NCBI RefSeq assembly: GCF_004349315.1
Contig: NZ_SMLH01000011.1
Location: 85,612-149,611 of the forward strand
Length of the DNA stretch: 64,000 bases
Direction of reading: 5' to 3'
From: Flavobacterium ranwuense
GTDB taxonomy: Bacteria; Bacteroidota; Bacteroidia; Flavobacteriales; Flavobacteriaceae
The notes beneath the pieces were generated by a model that saw only the letters and a list, made by a program, of their open reading frames with translations, was not told the DNA's origin and ran no database searches. This document shows, one piece after another, positions 61,502 to 64,000 of this stretch. Numbering within the stretch: position 1 is the stretch's first letter; every line of letters starts with the position of its first letter. Position numbers and translations under genes: made by a program.

Positions 61502-62119
61502 AGCTTTATTTTTAAATTATAATAAAATTAAGTGCGCTTTTTTATGTAGTGATAAAAAGTCGTTTAAGTATGTTACCTCGCAACTCGTTCATGTTTTATA
61601 TGAACCTACAAGGGTATTTGTTTGAAACGTATCCATTCTCGCCCCGAATTACTTCTATTTCTAAACTTGTTCAAAGAATGTTGATACACAAGTCAAGTGG
61701 TTGATGAAGAAGATCAAATTATTGAAATGCTAACGCAAAAAAAATTATTTTTTTTTCTGAAGTTATTTGTTGACGTTTTTAAGTCTCAACCTATTTCAGG
61801 ATGAATCACTTTAAGAAGTTGGGGATTTTGGAAGCTCAAACTTCAATTAAGTGATTAATTCAAAATTACAAAAAATAATAATAAAATAAGTGTTAATATT
61901 TGGTTTACAATGTGAATGCTTTTTTTAAGACCTGATGATTGATGGGAATCGAATTTTAAATATTGATTTCGATTAGCTCTATCCTTCAAACTTTAAAAGA
62001 ATAAAGTCGTCTCACAAGTAAGGTGAAGGCTTTTAATTTCTCTTATAAAGATTACCCAGCATTTAGAATCAATAGTATAAGTTGTAAAAAAGTATAAAAT
62101 AGGAACGTATTTGAAAATA

Positions 62120-62153
62120 GAAAACCCAAAACATAAGTTCTGGGTTTTCTTTT
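62120..62153 (+). terminator. Orphan terminator in the gene-free region
   Basis: Stem GAAAACCCA with TGGGTTTTC, 12-base loop, T-run on the plus strand, in a region without a plus-strand gene. Could end a small RNA transcribed from about 61980. Confidence 0.55.
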
Positions 62154-62365
62154 GCAGAGAAAGAGAGATTTGTTTCTCTTACAATATGTCAGTTTTTGCA
62201 GTGTTCTGTAAACTATTTTTAAAATAGGGTCACGATTTTATTCTTAGTTTAATTTATTTAGGAAAAATAATAATGTAATCTATTACTATGAATATATGAT
62301 TAATGGCTTATTCCATAACATTTTTTTTGTGTATCACTATTTCAGTGCGGGACAATTTAAACAAA

Positions 62366-62397
62366 AAAAAACCTCGAAAGTAAAACTCTCGAGGTTT
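62366..62397 (-). terminator. Terminator of the SprB-repeat gene
   Basis: Stem ACCTCGA with TCGAGGT, minus-strand T-run of eight or more, 55 bases after the gene's stop codon. Confidence 0.8.
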
Positions 62398-62451
62398 AAT
62401 GTATACTATAATCCTTCTCAATATTTTATAGGACTATTTAATTATTAAAAG

Positions 62452-64000
62452 TTATTTAGAAGACATTACTTTTTTCATACTACTTCCTCTATCAGTAGTC
62501 AGTTTCACAATGTAAACCTGCTCTTGTCCTTTGTATGTATGAAGATGTAGCATGATTTCTTTGTTCAAATAACTATTTGTCTCAGTTTTTGAAAGCACCA
62601 AAATTCCTTGTACAGTAAATACTTCAATTTTCACATCTGATTCATAATCAAAGTCGTATCTGATTGTAAGAACATCTTTGAAAGGAACAGGATAAGCTGT
62701 AAAATCAGCTGTCGGAGTTTTCGTAACTATTGATCTTGCATTTGGATCATTTTTGTCACGTAAAGTAACAGTTCCTTTCAAGATACAATTATTGGCATCT
62801 TTTACCGCCCATTTGTATTCTCCTATAGCTAGTCCGCCAAAGAAATTGGATGTTTGGTAAGTCAATCCGTCATCTTTAGAGTACATCAAGGTACCGGTTC
62901 CTCCCGTGGCGTTCACCGTGATTGAACCATTAGCATCACAACAGGAAGGATTTACTGCTGCTATAGATACCGCTATTAATGTCGGACTTACTAAAGTAAC
63001 AGTTCCTTTCAAGATACAGTTATTGGCATCTTTTACCGCCCATTTGTAATCTCCAGCGGCTAGACCGCTAAATAAATTAGATGTTTGGTAAGTCAATCCG
63101 TCATCTTTAGAGTACATCAGTATACCTGTTCCTCCAGATGCTGTGATACTGAAAGATCCATCGGTTCCTCCATTACATTTAGGATTTACTGGTGTTGCTG
63201 ATGCAACTATCATTGGTGGATTGATTAAATTAACCATTCCTTTCGAAATACAGCCATTGGCCTCTTTTACCGCCCATTTGTATTGTCCCGCAGCCAGTGC
63301 ATTAAATACATTAGATGTTTGGTAAGAAACTCCATCATTTATAGAGTACATCAATGGAGCTGTGCCTCCTGTAGCGTTCACCGTGATTGAACCATCGGCC
63401 CCACCGTTACATTTAGGGTTCACAAGAGTTGCTGATACGATTACAGCTGGCGGAGTGGTTAAGATAAATGTGCCTTTCAATAAACAATCATTGGCATCTT
63501 TCACTCTCCATTTGTATTCTCCTGCAGCAAGCCCTGTAAATACATTGGATGCTTGGTAAGTCACTCCTTGATTGATAGAGTACATTAGTGTACCAGTTCC
63601 TCCTGAAGCATTAATGGTGATTGAACCATCGGTTCCACCATTACATATAGGATTTACTAGGACTGCTGATGCCACTAACAATGGTGGATTGGTTAAAGTA
63701 ACCGTGCCGCCTGTAAAGATACAACCATTCGCATCTTTTACCACCCAAGTGTACGTACCGGCTATGAGACCTGTATACACTTTTGGAGAGGTTTGTGCTA
63801 CAAAGCCGCCGCCATTGAAATTCACCATATATGGGCTTGTTCCACCGCTAAATGTTAGCGTAATTGAACCATCTGGTTCATTACAACATCTAGGATTTGC
63901 TGGTGTTGCTGAAGCTACAATCGCTGTAGGGATAGTGATGGTCACTGTTCCAGTTTTGATACAATTGTTGGCATCTTTCACTCTCCAAGTATAGGTACCT
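62452..64000 (-). CDS. SprB-repeat surface protein, C-terminal part, T9SS-exported (cut by window edge)
   Basis: The frame runs off the right edge of the window; the visible end is a 516-residue tail. It consists of about six tandem repeats of roughly 80 residues (core NPKCNGGTDGSITVNATGGT, then YSINDGVSYQTSN and AGEYKWAVKDANNCILKGTV), the SprB/Ig-like fold type, followed by a T9SS type A sorting domain (TPTADFTAYPVPFKDVLTIR, EVFTVQGILVLSK, YIVKLTTDRGSSMKKVM). Probably a gliding or adhesion surface protein. The repeats are nearly identical at DNA level, so recombination is likely. The N-terminus lies outside the window. Confidence 0.88.
   Translation of the reverse strand, partial: GTYTWRVKDANNCIKTGTVTITIPTAIVASATPANPRCCNEPDGSITLTFSGGTSPYMVNFNGGGFVAQTSPKVYTGLIAGTYTWVVKDANGCIFTGGTVTLTNPPLLVASAVLVNPICNGGTDGSITINASGGTGTLMYSINQGVTYQASNVFTGLAAGEYKWRVKDANDCLLKGTFILTTPPAVIVSATLVNPKCNGGADGSITVNATGGTAPLMYSINDGVSYQTSNVFNALAAGQYKWAVKEANGCISKGMVNLINPPMIVASATPVNPKCNGGTDGSFSITASGGTGILMYSKDDGLTYQTSNLFSGLAAGDYKWAVKDANNCILKGTVTLVSPTLIAVSIAAVNPSCCDANGSITVNATGGTGTLMYSKDDGLTYQTSNFFGGLAIGEYKWAVKDANNCILKGTVTLRDKNDPNARSIVTKTPTADFTAYPVPFKDVLTIRYDFDYESDVKIEVFTVQGILVLSKTETNSYLNKEIMLHLHTYKGQEQVYIVKLTTDRGSSMKKVMSSK

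Larger units (their letters stand above)
61502..62451. other. Gene-free 0.95 kb region with an orphan terminator
   Basis: AT-rich, no convincing gene. A short open stretch around 61700-61760 (VDEEDQIIEMLT) may be a gene remnant. A strong plus-strand terminator at 62120-62153 has no gene upstream, and a minus-strand terminator (62366-62397) belongs to the SprB-repeat gene. Confidence 0.45.

Noticed and set aside
1..64000. tRNA, rRNA or CRISPR features
   Set aside because: No cloverleaf-like sequence, rRNA segment or regularly spaced direct-repeat array was found on either strand by reading.

Overview
The window looks like chromosomal DNA of a Flavobacterium-type bacterium (Bacteroidota, Flavobacteriaceae). 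The evidence is very AT-rich spacers, TAnnTTTG -7 boxes with few Shine-Dalgarno sites, a C-terminal type IX secretion (T9SS) sorting domain, SprB-type repeats, a bacillithiol-linked YtxJ, and an arginine pathway built around a Bacteroidota-type N-acylornithine carbamoyltransferase. I recognised no tRNA, rRNA, CRISPR array, prophage or intact insertion sequence.

Layout. 1-1.3 kb: 3' end of a histidine kinase and its OmpR-family regulator. 1.3-9.4 kb: a minus-strand housekeeping run (acyl-ACP thioesterase, miaA, Kv-like channel, DnaQ/GIY-YIG nuclease, YggS, DUF1015, 3-hydroxybutyryl-CoA dehydrogenase, Gfo/Idh/MocA oxidoreductase). 9.5-18.1 kb: pcm, HTH-Fic protein, smpB, SixA-like phosphatase, VF530 protein, DUF3575 protein, GNAT, hydrolase lipoprotein, aldose epimerase, M1 peptidase. 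18.2-22 kb: aguA and aguB, the two enzymes turning agmatine into putrescine, separated by a beta-propeller lipoprotein. 22-24.6 kb: a mosaic of small genes and repeats, in which two minus-strand ORFs are boxed by copies of one inverted-repeat word, like gene cassettes. 24.8-30.5 kb: DUF808, OsmC, a lipoprotein, clpB and ytxJ, with three copies of one mobile-looking terminator. 30.6-41.4 kb: a large arginine/proline operon. 41.5-50.4 kb: lipoprotein, fahA, glyA, miaE, an AraC/response-regulator/PAS-kinase signalling operon, and two GNATs. 50.5-64 kb: pentapeptide-repeat protein, a decayed duplication, a T9SS-exported BNR/PKD/LamG protein and its companion, a TonB-dependent receptor, a GH130 enzyme and the C-terminus of an SprB-repeat T9SS protein.

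How the genes work together. The operon GNAT-argG-argC-argD-proA-proB-argF'-argB-argE-argH contains a complete set of glutamate-to-arginine and glutamate-to-glutamate-semialdehyde enzymes. Ser89 of the carbamoyltransferase, where acetyl-specific enzymes have Glu and the Bacteroides succinyl-specific enzyme has Pro, argues for N-succinyl intermediates; the first GNAT is then the candidate N-acylglutamate synthase. A good promoter (41360-41387) drives an untracked 28-codon leader peptide with three Arg codons followed by hairpins, a plausible attenuator. Several operon spacers carry repetitive or hairpin-forming DNA.

Most interesting: the arginine leader peptide, the cassette-like repeats at 22-24.6 kb, the dispersed repeats, and the remnant of a duplicated T9SS gene pair at 51.2-51.4 kb. 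All functional calls rest on reading motifs by eye; no database search was run.
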